This document shows positions 37,648 to 45,704 of a DNA stretch of 64,000 bases, in pieces. Made by a program: the position numbers and the translations under genes. The notes beneath the pieces are model-generated. The model searched no databases. It had not been told where the DNA came from and worked only from the letters and a program-made list of their open reading frames with translations. Source of the stretch: Dermacoccus abyssi (GTDB taxonomy: Bacteria; Actinomycetota; Actinomycetes; Actinomycetales; Dermatophilaceae); the NCBI RefSeq assembly GCF_034541975.1, contig NZ_JAVYJM010000002.1; one strand, 5' to 3'. Position 1 is the first letter of the stretch, and every line of letters begins with the position of its first letter.

Positions 37648-38619
37648 CTACTGAGACCGGGCACCGGCAGGTTCGACGGTACGGTTCGCCACCGCCCGAC
37701 TGTGATTCATAATTGCCGACAGCGGAACTTGTAGCAGGTTGACCGTCAGTGAGGTCGTTCGTGACCCGGTAAGGCTGGCGTACGACTGCTGGTGAGTGGC
37801 GAAGACCGGAACCGCTCCCTTCCCGACTACATCGGCGGTCGCCGCCGCAGGCGCTCCGGCGTCGCTCAGCCACCAGACACATAGCGATTCCAGCGTAGGC
37901 GAGGACTGAACCAAGTAGCCCGGCCCTTCGACAAGTGACTCCTTTACGCTGCCAATACGCGGGACAGTAGGCAGGCCGGTGGTTGGGACGTGCATAAGCC
38001 GGATGGGCTCGTTGTTCTTGGAGTGCTCAGGGAAACCGGACAACAACACTCTGGAGAGCCACCAGGCCGTCCGCACCATCCCGCGAGCGGCGATGTCATC
38101 GGGTCCAAAGGTCGCCGACAAATTCTGGCTGTCGACACGGCGTCGAAGCATGTCAACCGAGAAGCGTCCACCGATCGGGTACTGGTCGCTCGGATCGATG
38201 ACGACTTCGAGACGGTCGTCAACCCAGGCTTCAGTATCAAGAACGGAGTATGGGATTGCCAGTACCTTGATCACCGCAGAGACGAACTCCTGTCCGGTCG
38301 GCTCTGCGAATCCACGCATGGTCACCGTCGAGGCACAGTAGGGGGTTTTCCGGGCACCAATGAGGCATTGGACCTCGCCATCGACCGGTGAATCGTCACC
38401 TGCCTGCACCCACCACACCGTCGCGGCTTGGTACGCCTCCGACCCGGACGCGATCACGCCGATGCCTTCACTCAGCGCAGTCTCGACGCTCTCGAACTGT
38501 CGGCCCAAGGTGGTGGAATATGCAGCGACTGTGGCAGGTGCGGCCAGCGGGAAAACCGAAACGTTTAGCCGAGCCGTGTCGACGAGCTTGGATCGAGAGG
38601 CGACCGCAACGGTCTCCAT
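37648..38619 (-). CDS. hypothetical protein, 323 residues
   Basis: ATG 38619 overlaps the stop of the 42-residue gene by one base (TGATG). It is a mixed alpha/beta sequence with Trp-rich stretches (YQAATVWWVQAGDD, RTAWWLSRVLLSGF, SLCVWWLSDAG). No signal peptide, membrane segment or catalytic motif is recognised. It lies in the minus-strand run that leads into the synthetase operon. Function unknown. Confidence 0.55.
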   Translation of the reverse strand: METVAVASRSKLVDTARLNVSVFPLAAPATVAAYSTTLGRQFESVETALSEGIGVIASGSEAYQAATVWWVQAGDDSPVDGEVQCLIGARKTPYCASTVTMRGFAEPTGQEFVSAVIKVLAIPYSVLDTEAWVDDRLEVVIDPSDQYPIGGRFSVDMLRRRVDSQNLSATFGPDDIAARGMVRTAWWLSRVLLSGFPEHSKNNEPIRLMHVPTTGLPTVPRIGSVKESLVEGPGYLVQSSPTLESLCVWWLSDAGAPAAATADVVGKGAVPVFATHQQSYASLTGSRTTSLTVNLLQVPLSAIMNHSRAVANRTVEPAGARSQ

Positions 38620-38747
38620 CAGCGCGTGACGAACTCGTGAGTCCGGCGGACGGACCCCCGCACCGCAGCGCTTCGAACCGAGAGCTCGTCGCCGAGTTCA
38701 ACGTCGCACTCGACCTGGCCAGATGTGATTCGGATCGTGGTAGACAT
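38619..38747 (-). CDS. small protein, 42 residues
   Basis: ATG 38747 behind TTGGAG, reading MSTTIRITSGQVECDVELGD and ending RRTHEFVTR. The TGATG overlap with the next gene and the good ribosome site argue that it is a real co-translated small protein. Its role is unknown; it could be a peptide substrate, a small subunit or a leader. Confidence 0.5.
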   Translation of the reverse strand: MSTTIRITSGQVECDVELGDELSVRSAAVRGSVRRTHEFVTR

Positions 38748-38831
38748 GAGCAACTCCAAGGTCGACACGGAATGAATAGAAGCAAGCGTATCGGCGAACC
38801 TCGCTCGCCGTAAGAGAGCAGCCGCGTAGCC

Positions 38832-39500
38832 TTGTTCCTGTGGCACCCCGTCTCTGGACTCTCTGGGGTCGACACCCCCGAGGTCGACGCGCAGACACTC
38901 CGCGACCTCACACCTGACGAGGTGAGGCGCGCAGCAACGATCACGGATCAGGTGCGACGGGCAGAGTTCTTGTCCGGGAGTCAGCTCGCCCGTGAGGTTG
39001 TCCAATCTGCATTGGACGTCGACCGGGGTTCGATTTCGATTGACCGAACATGCGCTGACTGCGGCGGGCCTCACGGTCGCCCGGTCATCAGGCCAGTCAC
39101 CCGCGAAGGCGCTCACGTCAGCGGGGATCTATCCATCTCGCACTCGGCTGGTTGGACAGTGGTGGCGTTCGTAAGTGATGGCCGAGTCGGCATCGACATT
39201 GAGGACCGTTCACGATCACTCGGGATTGAGTCCGTCGCACGGCGTATCCTCCACCCGGATGAGTATGGAGACGGCCGGTGCCATGATCGAGACGCACTGG
39301 CCCACACGTGGGTACAGAAGGAGTCCATATTGAAGGCATCCGGAGAGGGAATCCGGCTGCCGATGTGGGGGATGTACCTATCCCAAAACAGACTTGAGAA
39401 GTGGGACGCCCATCCAGAATACGTGGGGAAGGTCGAACTCTCGGCACTGGAGGCGCCGCCGGGACTCATCGGGGCAACGGCACTGATTCCACCTCTATGA
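38832..39500 (+). CDS. 4'-phosphopantetheinyl transferase, Sfp type
   Basis: 222 residues, apparently from TTG 38832. The two signature motifs are ISHSAGWTVVAFVSDGRVGI (ending in D-x-E as DIED) and the WVQKESILKASGEG block. The SHS before the first motif binds CoA phosphate. It transfers phosphopantetheine from CoA to the carrier-domain serine. The obvious client is the A-T-TE synthetase on the other strand. It is divergent from the small-protein run across 84 bp and convergent with the AlkB-like gene. Confidence 0.88.
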   Translation: MFLWHPVSGLSGVDTPEVDAQTLRDLTPDEVRRAATITDQVRRAEFLSGSQLAREVVQSALDVDRGSISIDRTCADCGGPHGRPVIRPVTREGAHVSGDLSISHSAGWTVVAFVSDGRVGIDIEDRSRSLGIESVARRILHPDEYGDGRCHDRDALAHTWVQKESILKASGEGIRLPMWGMYLSQNRLEKWDAHPEYVGKVELSALEAPPGLIGATALIPPL

Positions 39501-39511
39501 ACGATTCAGCA

Positions 39512-40114
39512 CTACATTCCCACCTCAGGAACGTACTCATCCAGGATTCGAATCTTTCTGAGTGTGATGCTCATACGCGGGCCGGTTGGCGACTCTTCCC
39601 TCAGCACTGAGTGCTCGTGGGTCGCCTGCACGCCAAGGTCCATTACGACGACTGACCCCTCCTCCATCGTGAACGTCTGCGCGTCCGTCGGCGCCTCGTA
39701 TGAACGCACAGACAAGCGGCGCGGAGCACCGAAACTGACGATTGCGATCTTGGAATCGTCCAGATGGAGCCCGGCCTTGTCGGAATGCCACCCTGTGTAG
39801 TCAGCGCCGTCTCGGTAGAGGTTCGCCAAGGCATAGTTGAAGCTCAGCGAGAAGGCGGAAGCGACCTGGTCCCGCAGATCGGCCAACTCGGGAGTCCAAA
39901 CGTGACTGTCCTCCATCCCCTCCAGCTTGAGCACCGCGTCCGAGAAGGATGACACCAACCGAGGTGCTCGGTGGCGCACCCCATCAATGAGAATGTCCGC
40001 GCCGGAGTGCGCGCTCTCATTCATGAGGCCTGTCTTGACTCGCTGACAGAGGTCTGCATCGACGACATCGGGGTAGTAGTTGATCCCTTGGACGGGTTCG
40101 AGCGCGATGGACAC
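39512..40114 (-). CDS. AlkB-like 2-oxoglutarate/Fe(II) dioxygenase
   Basis: 200 residues. Fe ligands: the HxD of DYTGWHSDKAGL near residue 113 and a distal His in QATHEHSVLR. The 2-oxoglutarate Arg pair is in GPRMSITLRKIR. APRLVSSFSD and the NLYRDG turn are typical of the AlkB fold, which removes alkyl groups from bases. Alone it would be called a DNA or RNA repair enzyme. It is downstream of a TauD-like oxygenase and a methyltransferase on the same strand, so a biosynthetic or tailoring role is also possible. A stable hairpin separates it from the TauD-like gene. Confidence 0.82.
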   Translation of the reverse strand: MSIALEPVQGINYYPDVVDADLCQRVKTGLMNESAHSGADILIDGVRHRAPRLVSSFSDAVLKLEGMEDSHVWTPELADLRDQVASAFSLSFNYALANLYRDGADYTGWHSDKAGLHLDDSKIAIVSFGAPRRLSVRSYEAPTDAQTFTMEEGSVVVMDLGVQATHEHSVLREESPTGPRMSITLRKIRILDEYVPEVGM

Positions 40115-40152
40115 AGCACCAACCTATCGTGGAGCAGCTGTTGGCGTGCCAG

Positions 40153-40178
40153 AACGCTGGCGCCTTAGCGCCAGCGTT
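40153..40178 (-). terminator. hairpin between TauD-like and AlkB-like genes
   Basis: A perfect 11-bp stem, arms 40153-40163 and 40168-40178, with loop CTTA, just beyond the TauD-like stop. There is no T tract, so it may be a processing or attenuating structure. Confidence 0.6.
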
Positions 40179-40183
40179 GCGGC

Positions 40184-41134
40184 CTACGCTTGACCGCTCA
40201 GAACCCTTTCGGCCACGGGCGACGCCACTGTCAGCCACAGTCGCACGAGGTGGCGACGGAGGGCGGGATCGCTGTGGTCCTCGTATGCATCGCGCGCGTG
40301 CAGGACCGTGGTGTTGTTCAGAAGCTGCAAATCACCGGGCTGAAAGTCCATGACCACCTGTAGGTCGGGTAGAGCCATGACCTCTTCCATGAGGTCCAAC
40401 GCAGCCAGTTGGTCCGGGTTCAGACGCGGAGCTGCGGGGTGTGCCTGAGACTGGCGAATGAACCAAGGGATGATCGAGATGCGAGGCATTCCGTGCACGA
40501 AGGCGATCGGCGCAAGCTCGAAGTAGGGCGACTCGCCCGGCCTGCGCTCTGTGTGTCTACTCCACGGGAACGGCTCAAGTAGCAGCGAAGTCAGGTCGCG
40601 GTCGCGCCGTAGCATCTCGTTGTACACTGCGTGAGCGCTGATGATCCTGGACAGTCCGCCAGACTTGGCGGGACGTAGACATAACAGGCCCACGACATCG
40701 GAAGCATCGCTGTGGAAATCCTGATTCTGGCTCGTCTGGTATCTCCGGACTCCCGGCCCGGCGGGCAGCCGCTCGTCGCGGATGTGGGTAGTGAGGCTTC
40801 CCTGGCGGTCCTGCCCTTCCAGCGAGCCGATGAGTCTTCCGAGCGCTAGATAAGCAGGCTCAATATGCTCGAGGGCGAGTGTGTGAACAGGGAACCCGCG
40901 CACAAGCACGAAGCCGGGTCCTTCCACCAGCATGTCTAGCCACGTTGAGGCACTGTGACTCAACGTGAGCCGGAGATCACCGTCCTGGGGATGCCGAGCA
41001 TAGTGGGCGATGGCACGTTGCTCGTCACCAGTGAGATCCACAGCCCACGACGTCTGATCGGAAAAGTCCGTCGCTGCCCACAGGCTCGGGGCATGGCCGG
41101 GAACGGGCACCAAGTCTCTCCGCGAGCGACGCAT
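40184..41134 (-). CDS. TauD/clavaminate-synthase-like oxygenase
   Basis: 316 residues. The double-stranded beta-helix signature is clear: HxD in QNQDFHSDASDVVGLLCLRP near residue 150, the distal His in LNNTTVLHARDAYED, and the Arg in RRHLVRLWLTVA. GPGFVLVRGFPV upstream is the usual lead-in of TfdA/TauD-family hydroxylases. It would hydroxylate an unactivated carbon using 2-oxoglutarate. It follows the methyltransferase by 55 bp, and the two probably share a transcript with the AlkB-like gene. The substrate is unknown. Confidence 0.86.
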   Translation of the reverse strand: MRRSRRDLVPVPGHAPSLWAATDFSDQTSWAVDLTGDEQRAIAHYARHPQDGDLRLTLSHSASTWLDMLVEGPGFVLVRGFPVHTLALEHIEPAYLALGRLIGSLEGQDRQGSLTTHIRDERLPAGPGVRRYQTSQNQDFHSDASDVVGLLCLRPAKSGGLSRIISAHAVYNEMLRRDRDLTSLLLEPFPWSRHTERRPGESPYFELAPIAFVHGMPRISIIPWFIRQSQAHPAAPRLNPDQLAALDLMEEVMALPDLQVVMDFQPGDLQLLNNTTVLHARDAYEDHSDPALRRHLVRLWLTVASPVAERVLSGQA

Positions 41135-41189
41135 ACGAAGAGCCTATCGCTGCCAACCCACTCATGGCGCGGGGAACAACGGTCCGCCG

Positions 41190-42125
41190 CTAACGAGGGG
41201 TTGCGACGACTTCGAGCATCGCAGTCTCTGCCCGGTCGGCAGCATCCAAGTATGGATTTGCGCCGAGGCGCAGCCGAACCTCCGCGCCAACTGCAATGAA
41301 CGCCGACTCAACATCCTCAACTGTCGGCTTGCCCGTAGCGAGCGTGGCTAGATTCCGCCCAAAGTCTCGCCCGTGGTCAGCAAACTCGACTAGCAGTTCG
41401 TCTAGAAGAGTCGGTGCCGCGACAAGAACAGATGCCGCAACTCGGCCTCCCGCGACAGTGACGGAGCACAGTTGGCGAGCGGACATTGCCATCGTGCTCG
41501 GCCTCTGGAGCGGCGGGAGGCCGTTTGCAACCACCACGTCGAAGCTTCGCTTGGCGAACGGCAAGGCCATCACGTCCCCGACAACCAGCAGGCTCGATGG
41601 CCCAGCGTTCGCAGCAAACCCCAGCAGGTCTGGTCGACTGTCAAGCCCCACGATGCGCGCGCTGCCTCCCGCAAGGTGGTGCGCAACGCCCATATCGGCA
41701 CCCGCCCCGCAGCCGACATCCAGCAACCGTATGGCGTCGAGGCTCTCGACCTCCCTCCACACATTGCCCAGTCCCAGAAAGCGCCGGGCGACCGAGACTG
41801 GCAGGCTCGCTACAGCGTCCGGCTGATAGCCGTGTGCGCTCAGCGCTTCGAGACCACTGACGAATGTGCCCTCGCCCGACTGCCCCTTCCGGGCACTCAC
41901 GTAGAAGCCATCGACGATCGCCTGTGTGTACCGCCGTCGTCGCAGCAACTCGTCGGCGACGGTAGCGATCGATTGGAAGGCGCCCGCGTCGGCGCTGGTG
42001 CGCTGATCGAAGGGGGTGCCGACGACTCGGCAAACCTCATCGACTGGACACATCAACCGCGCCGCGGCGGCTTCGAGAAAGCCATGCGCACGAGCGGGAG
42101 CATCGCCGGGGGGTACGTCATTCAT
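41190..42125 (-). CDS. class I SAM-dependent methyltransferase
   Basis: 311 residues from ATG 42125 (GGAAAG upstream); an open frame of 56 more codons lies ahead but reads over the divergent promoter. Motif I is LLDVGCGAGADMGVAHHLAG near residue 135. VGLDSRPDL (acidic end of strand 2) and GDVMALPFAKRSFDVVVANG follow, as in small-molecule methyltransferases. A 120-residue helical N-terminal domain precedes it. It is first in a methyltransferase-TauD-AlkB unit. The substrate is unknown. Confidence 0.82.
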   Translation of the reverse strand: MNDVPPGDAPARAHGFLEAAAARLMCPVDEVCRVVGTPFDQRTSADAGAFQSIATVADELLRRRRYTQAIVDGFYVSARKGQSGEGTFVSGLEALSAHGYQPDAVASLPVSVARRFLGLGNVWREVESLDAIRLLDVGCGAGADMGVAHHLAGGSARIVGLDSRPDLLGFAANAGPSSLLVVGDVMALPFAKRSFDVVVANGLPPLQRPSTMAMSARQLCSVTVAGGRVAASVLVAAPTLLDELLVEFADHGRDFGRNLATLATGKPTVEDVESAFIAVGAEVRLRLGANPYLDAADRAETAMLEVVATPR

Positions 42126-42233
42126 CGCTTTCCATCGTAACGACGCCAACGCACGCCCGCCGGCTGATGGCGTCCGCCAGCATGGGGCCGGTCCGTCTAG
42201 AATCGACATCGGCGGAATCCGTGAGGAGGATCT

Positions 42234-42842
42234 ATGGTTTGGCGTACGCGGTTCCTGGCGGTGCCGACCGGGCAACTTAAGCAAGACGACCAAGTGGTGC
42301 CTTCATCGAAGGCGAGCCCGGAACAGATGCGCTCGTACATGGCGCAAGTGCCGGCCATCTACGGAAAGCTTGGCGAGGGCGTACGCGCCGAAGAGTTCCG
42401 CGCCATGCGCAACAGCCCAGACCCCCGAACACGCGCAGTTGGCGACGCCTACCACCACCTCTTCTCGCCAGACGGCGTCGACCATCGGATCGAAGCCGAG
42501 GTCGTTGACGGGAAGGGTCTCGTAGTGGCCCGCGGACGCCATCGGATCGAAGCAGCGCGGGAGATCGGTCTGCCGTATGTTCCGGTTCATGTTCGAGCCG
42601 CAGATGATCGAACTCTCGAAGCCGCGAAACGGGACTATGAGGCCGCAGTTGAGGCTGCCGCGCCGGACGTCGTGCGCGCTCAGCGTGAACTCGATGGCGC
42701 ACACCGGTCCGCACGAGCCGCGCGGGAGCGACGAGCAACGCAGACGTCAGCCGCCCCGACCCGTGTCGACCGCGCAACGGTAGGTGGCGCGATCGAGGGA
42801 CGCATACCGTCCGGTCCGTCGAGAGACCGGAGTCGGACGTAG
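42234..42842 (+). CDS. ParB/sulfiredoxin-like domain protein
   Basis: 202 residues behind GTGAGGAGG. The central block GLVVARGRHRIEAAREIGLP then YVPVHVRAAD is the GxHRxxAxxxxG signature of the ParB N-terminal/sulfiredoxin-like nucleotidase fold. DNA-binding HTH and dimerisation domains are absent. The rest is helical and basic (YEAAVEAAAPDVVRAQREL). Such stand-alone ParB-like proteins are common on actinobacterial mobile elements. A partition role is unlikely without a ParA. Confidence 0.7.
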   Translation: MVWRTRFLAVPTGQLKQDDQVVPSSKASPEQMRSYMAQVPAIYGKLGEGVRAEEFRAMRNSPDPRTRAVGDAYHHLFSPDGVDHRIEAEVVDGKGLVVARGRHRIEAAREIGLPYVPVHVRAADDRTLEAAKRDYEAAVEAAAPDVVRAQRELDGAHRSARAARERRATQTSAAPTRVDRATVGGAIEGRIPSGPSRDRSRT

Positions 42843-42864
42843 CGCGAAGACGATTCGAGAACCC

Positions 42865-43038
42865 ATGCCACCCATGCCTGAGACGTTCAGACCGGACCGA
42901 GCTCGCCGAAGCAACCTGCACCGTGTCTGGTTGGCCACCCTCCCCGATGAGAAGAAGAAAGCCCCTGCTCAGGACAGGTCTTGGGCATCGTGGCTGCGAC
43001 GGCTCCGTGTGTGGCGCGCCAGCGGAACGCATCGCTAG
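42865..43038 (+). CDS. hypothetical small basic protein, 57 residues
   Basis: ATG 42865, 22 bp after the ParB-like stop. It reads MPPMPETFRPDRARRSNLHR and ends in a Trp/Arg-rich helix (WASWLRRLRVWRASG). It is plausibly co-transcribed with the ParB-like gene. The ribosome site is weak and no family is recognised. Confidence 0.4.
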   Translation: MPPMPETFRPDRARRSNLHRVWLATLPDEKKKAPAQDRSWASWLRRLRVWRASGTHR

Positions 43039-43171
43039 AGCAGTTCAGGCGTCCGGTCAGGAGGGAAGGATAACGCTTGCCAGGCCAGCCCGAGGTCGCG
43101 ATCGGCAGGCCGTGAATCGCTAGACTCTGGCAAGCAAGGGCCAAGATCCAGAGAGCAGCAAGGAGTGCCAG

Positions 43172-44046
43172 ATGGGCCACTGGCTGCGCCGTACCTACAA
43201 CGCCCCTGGGCTGACCGAGTATCCGCCCGGGCCGACCCTAGGAGAACGCACCCGAAGGTCGCGACGCACCGTTCGGGTACGACGCTACGTCGACCAGGCA
43301 CACACGGGGCTCTACGCCCAGCACGCCGGGATGAATGAGATCGACGGAGCCGGATCGGACCAATACGGAACGCGCATGGCTCCGAGTACGACCTCATTGA
43401 GGATGGCTCAATCATTGAAGCCCAGGTGCTCATCCTCAATCTGTGCTCCGAGGCGAATGTCGTCCAACCGAGGGCGGCGCTCGAACGCAAGGGCTTCGAA
43501 GTCGTTGAGTTGCGGGACTGCTCCGGCCTGAGCGATGCCTTGGACGATGCCGCCGAGTTCTGGGTGATCTCGGACCGAACACAGCACCTGACAAGTTCCG
43601 CCTTAGACGCCATCGAGTCGTTCTTCAAAGAAGGTCGTGGGATATACATCTGGGGAGACAACGATCCCTACTTCGTCGATGCAAACCTGATCCTCCAGCG
43701 ACTCTTCAGCGCCTCGATGTTCGGCGACTCGCCCGGAGACGAAGTCGTAACTCTGCGAGATGACGGATCATCCAGCGGGATGATCCCCGGCCACCTCGTA
43801 CCCACAGGCCTGAGGAACGTCTACGAAGGCCGCACCATCGCCGAAGTACCGACCTCGGGAGGCCTCGATCCACTGATCTAAGGGTCGAACGGCAAAGTCG
43901 TCGCTGCCTACTACGACCAAGGAGGATGCCGGGCGATCATCGACGGCGGGTTCACGCGGCTGTACCACAAGTGGGAGTCCGCTGGCACCGATCGCTACAT
44001 CGTGAATGCGGCTGCCTGGCTGTTGAACGTCGAACGATTCGGCTAG
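43172..44046 (+). pseudogene. TEYPPGP-motif protein with GATase1-like domain, decayed
   Basis: A strong ribosome site (AAGGAG) precedes ATG 43172, which reads MGHWLRRTYNAPGLTEYPPG. The first frame is lost near 43375. The second frame runs from SEYDLIEDGSIIEAQVLILN through AEFWVISDRTQHLTSSALDA to GGLDPLI, stops at TAA 43879, and continues open to 44046 (GKVVAAYYDQGGCRAIIDGG, AAWLLNVERFG). The middle and end look like a GATase1/ThuA-type domain. One frameshift and one nonsense change mark a dead gene. Its N-terminus is related to the vWA protein at 48.4 kb and to the fragment at 47.1 kb. Confidence 0.65.
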
Positions 44047-44089
44047 CTCCAGCCCAGGTCCACGTCATCAGGCAAGGACCGAACAATCG

Positions 44090-44417
44090 TCATCGCCGGA
44101 GGTCACTTCTGATCTCGTCGAGCGCGAGCCCGAGCGACTTGCCAGCCTGCTCGAAGGACTGGTGCGACTTCGCGCTGAACTGCTTGACTACGAGAAGTTG
44201 CAGCAGCCGCTTCTCCCTATCAGAAGTCTGCGCCTTGTTGTGGAAGCAGGTGAAGAAGATCGAGCCAGCGCCGTACTCCGCGTACGCCATGATGGGATTT
44301 CCGGCCTGCTGGCTGCCCTTAGCTGCGATAAGGAGCGCCTCGGCCTTTCCCGGCCGCAGGACCGCCCAACTCGTGTCGAATACGACCTCAGTCTCATTGC
44401 CGATGACTGACGGGGCC
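44090..44417 (-). pseudogene. C-terminal fragment of a GATase1-like protein cut by the IS3 element
   Basis: An open frame that emerges from the left end of the IS3 element. GNETEVVFDTSWAVLRPGKA, then GNPIMAYAEYGAGSIFFTCF and HNKAQTSDREKRLLQLLV form the end of a GATase1-like domain, similar to the tail of the 43.2-kb gene. The matching 5' end may be the fragment at 47045-47117 on the far side of the two insertion sequences, though too little sequence remains to account for the whole middle. Confidence 0.55.
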
Positions 44418-44453
44418 GCCCCCGATCTTGTTGACACTCGGGGTTTGCGGGGA

Positions 44454-45236
44454 TCAGGCCGCTTCTGAGATCGCGTAGATCATCTCAAACTCGACCGGGG
44501 TGAGCTTGCCCAGGCCCCGCTGGCGACGTCGGCGGTTGTACTTGGTCTCGATCCAGGTGACCATCGCGAGCCGGAGTTCCTCGCGGGTGTCCCAGCGCCT
44601 GGTGTTGCGGACGTTCTTCTGCAACAGGGAGAAGAAGCTCTCCATGCTTGCGTTGTCTCCGGCGCCGTAGGAGCGGCCCATCGAGCCGACCAGGCCGTTG
44701 TTCGCCAGCAGCCGCTGAGTGCGCTTGGCACGAAATTGACCTCCTCTGTCGGAATGACAGATCGTCGCGAACGGTGAGCGCAGCGCGATCGCGTTGCGCA
44801 TCGCCGCCCTGGCCAGGGACGACTTCATCCGGATGTCGATGGAGTAGCCGACGATCTTGTTCGACCAGACGTCCTTGATCGCGCAGATGTAGAGCTTTCC
44901 TTCCCGCGTCGGATGTTCGGAGATGTCCCACAGCCAGACCTTGTTCGGGCCGTCGGCGACGAACTCGTGGCGGACCACGCCGTGCTCGTCGACCACGGCG
45001 AGCAGGTCGTCGTGCGGGGCAGGGCCGGTCGAGCCGGGCTTGCTGCGCTTCTTGTGATGGCTGGCGGTGATACCCGCGATGCGACAGAGCCGATGGACGC
45101 GGTTCTCCCCGACTAGAACGCCGTGCTGCAGATCGAGCTCGTCGGTGAGGAACCTGTAGCCGAGCGTGGGGTCGTCCTCGTTGATGTCGTAGAGCTTGTC
45201 GATAAGGTGGGCGTCGTCCCAGTCCCGCTGGGACAC
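44454..45236 (-). pseudogene. IS3-family transposase OrfB with a premature stop
   Basis: The integrase domain is complete from 45236: WDISEHPTREGKLYICAIKD (first Asp), ICHSDRGGQF (second Asp) and NASMESFFSLLQKNV (Glu). Upstream, the orfB frame continues from the orfA end as VFPLVREMAAAGAPVRVPVA and RQGYYQ, but TAG at 45249-45251 replaces the Trp of the usual YYxWL motif. The OrfAB fusion can therefore not be made without read-through, so the element is probably immobile. Confidence 0.8.
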
Positions 45237-45355
45237 CGGATCGTTGAGCTACTGGTAGTAGCCCTGCCGCGACAACTTGAGGACCCGCAACGCCACCGCG
45301 ACCGGCACCCGAACGGGGGCGCCGGCCGCGGCCATCTCTCGGACGAGCGGGAAGA

Positions 45356-45643
45356 CTATTTTCCCGGCAAGTTGGCCTGCGACAGATAGGCGGCGGCCCG
45401 GCGGAGGACCTCGTTCTCCTGTTCCAGGAGCCGGATCCGCTTGTTCGCTTCGCGCAGCTGCTTACGCTCGTCCTCGGTCAGGCCCGGACGCTTGCCGTCC
45501 TCGATGTCGGCCTGCTTCATCCAGTTCGTCAACGAGCCTTCGGAGATGCCGAAGTCCTTCGCGATCTGAGACAGCGGAGCCTGGCCCTTGCGGGCCACGG
45601 CCACGACGTCGTCGCGGAACTCCTTGGGGTAGGGCTTTGCCAC
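45356..45643 (-). CDS. IS3-family OrfA (HTH protein)
   Basis: 95 residues: PYPKEFRDDVVAVARKGQAP with the HTH LSQIAKDFGISEGSLTNWMK, then a leucine-zipper-like helix (REANKRIRLLEQENEVLRRA). The stop follows GGAAAATAG. A -1 slip on the A run moves into the orfB frame, the standard IS3 programmed frameshift. Confidence 0.9.
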   Translation of the reverse strand: MAKPYPKEFRDDVVAVARKGQAPLSQIAKDFGISEGSLTNWMKQADIEDGKRPGLTEDERKQLREANKRIRLLEQENEVLRRAAAYLSQANLPGK

Positions 45644-45704
45644 GGGGACATCCTTCCTGCCGAGGTCGAAACCTCAGAGGTCAGGTGTCAACTCAACTGG
45701 GGGC

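Larger units (their letters stand above)
44418..45704 (-). mobile_element. IS3-family insertion sequence
   Basis: About 1287 bp. The ends share GCCCCC and GTTGACAC in inverted order (44418-44437 and 45685-45704). No clear 3-4 bp target repeat is seen, partly because the right side runs straight into an ISL3-family element. It carries orfA and orfB in the usual overlapping arrangement. It split a minus-strand gene whose 3' part remains at 44090-44417. Confidence 0.8.

Noticed and set aside
42234..42842. Partition system
   Set aside because: The ParB-like domain is alone: no HTH domain, no ParA gene and no parS-like repeats nearby.
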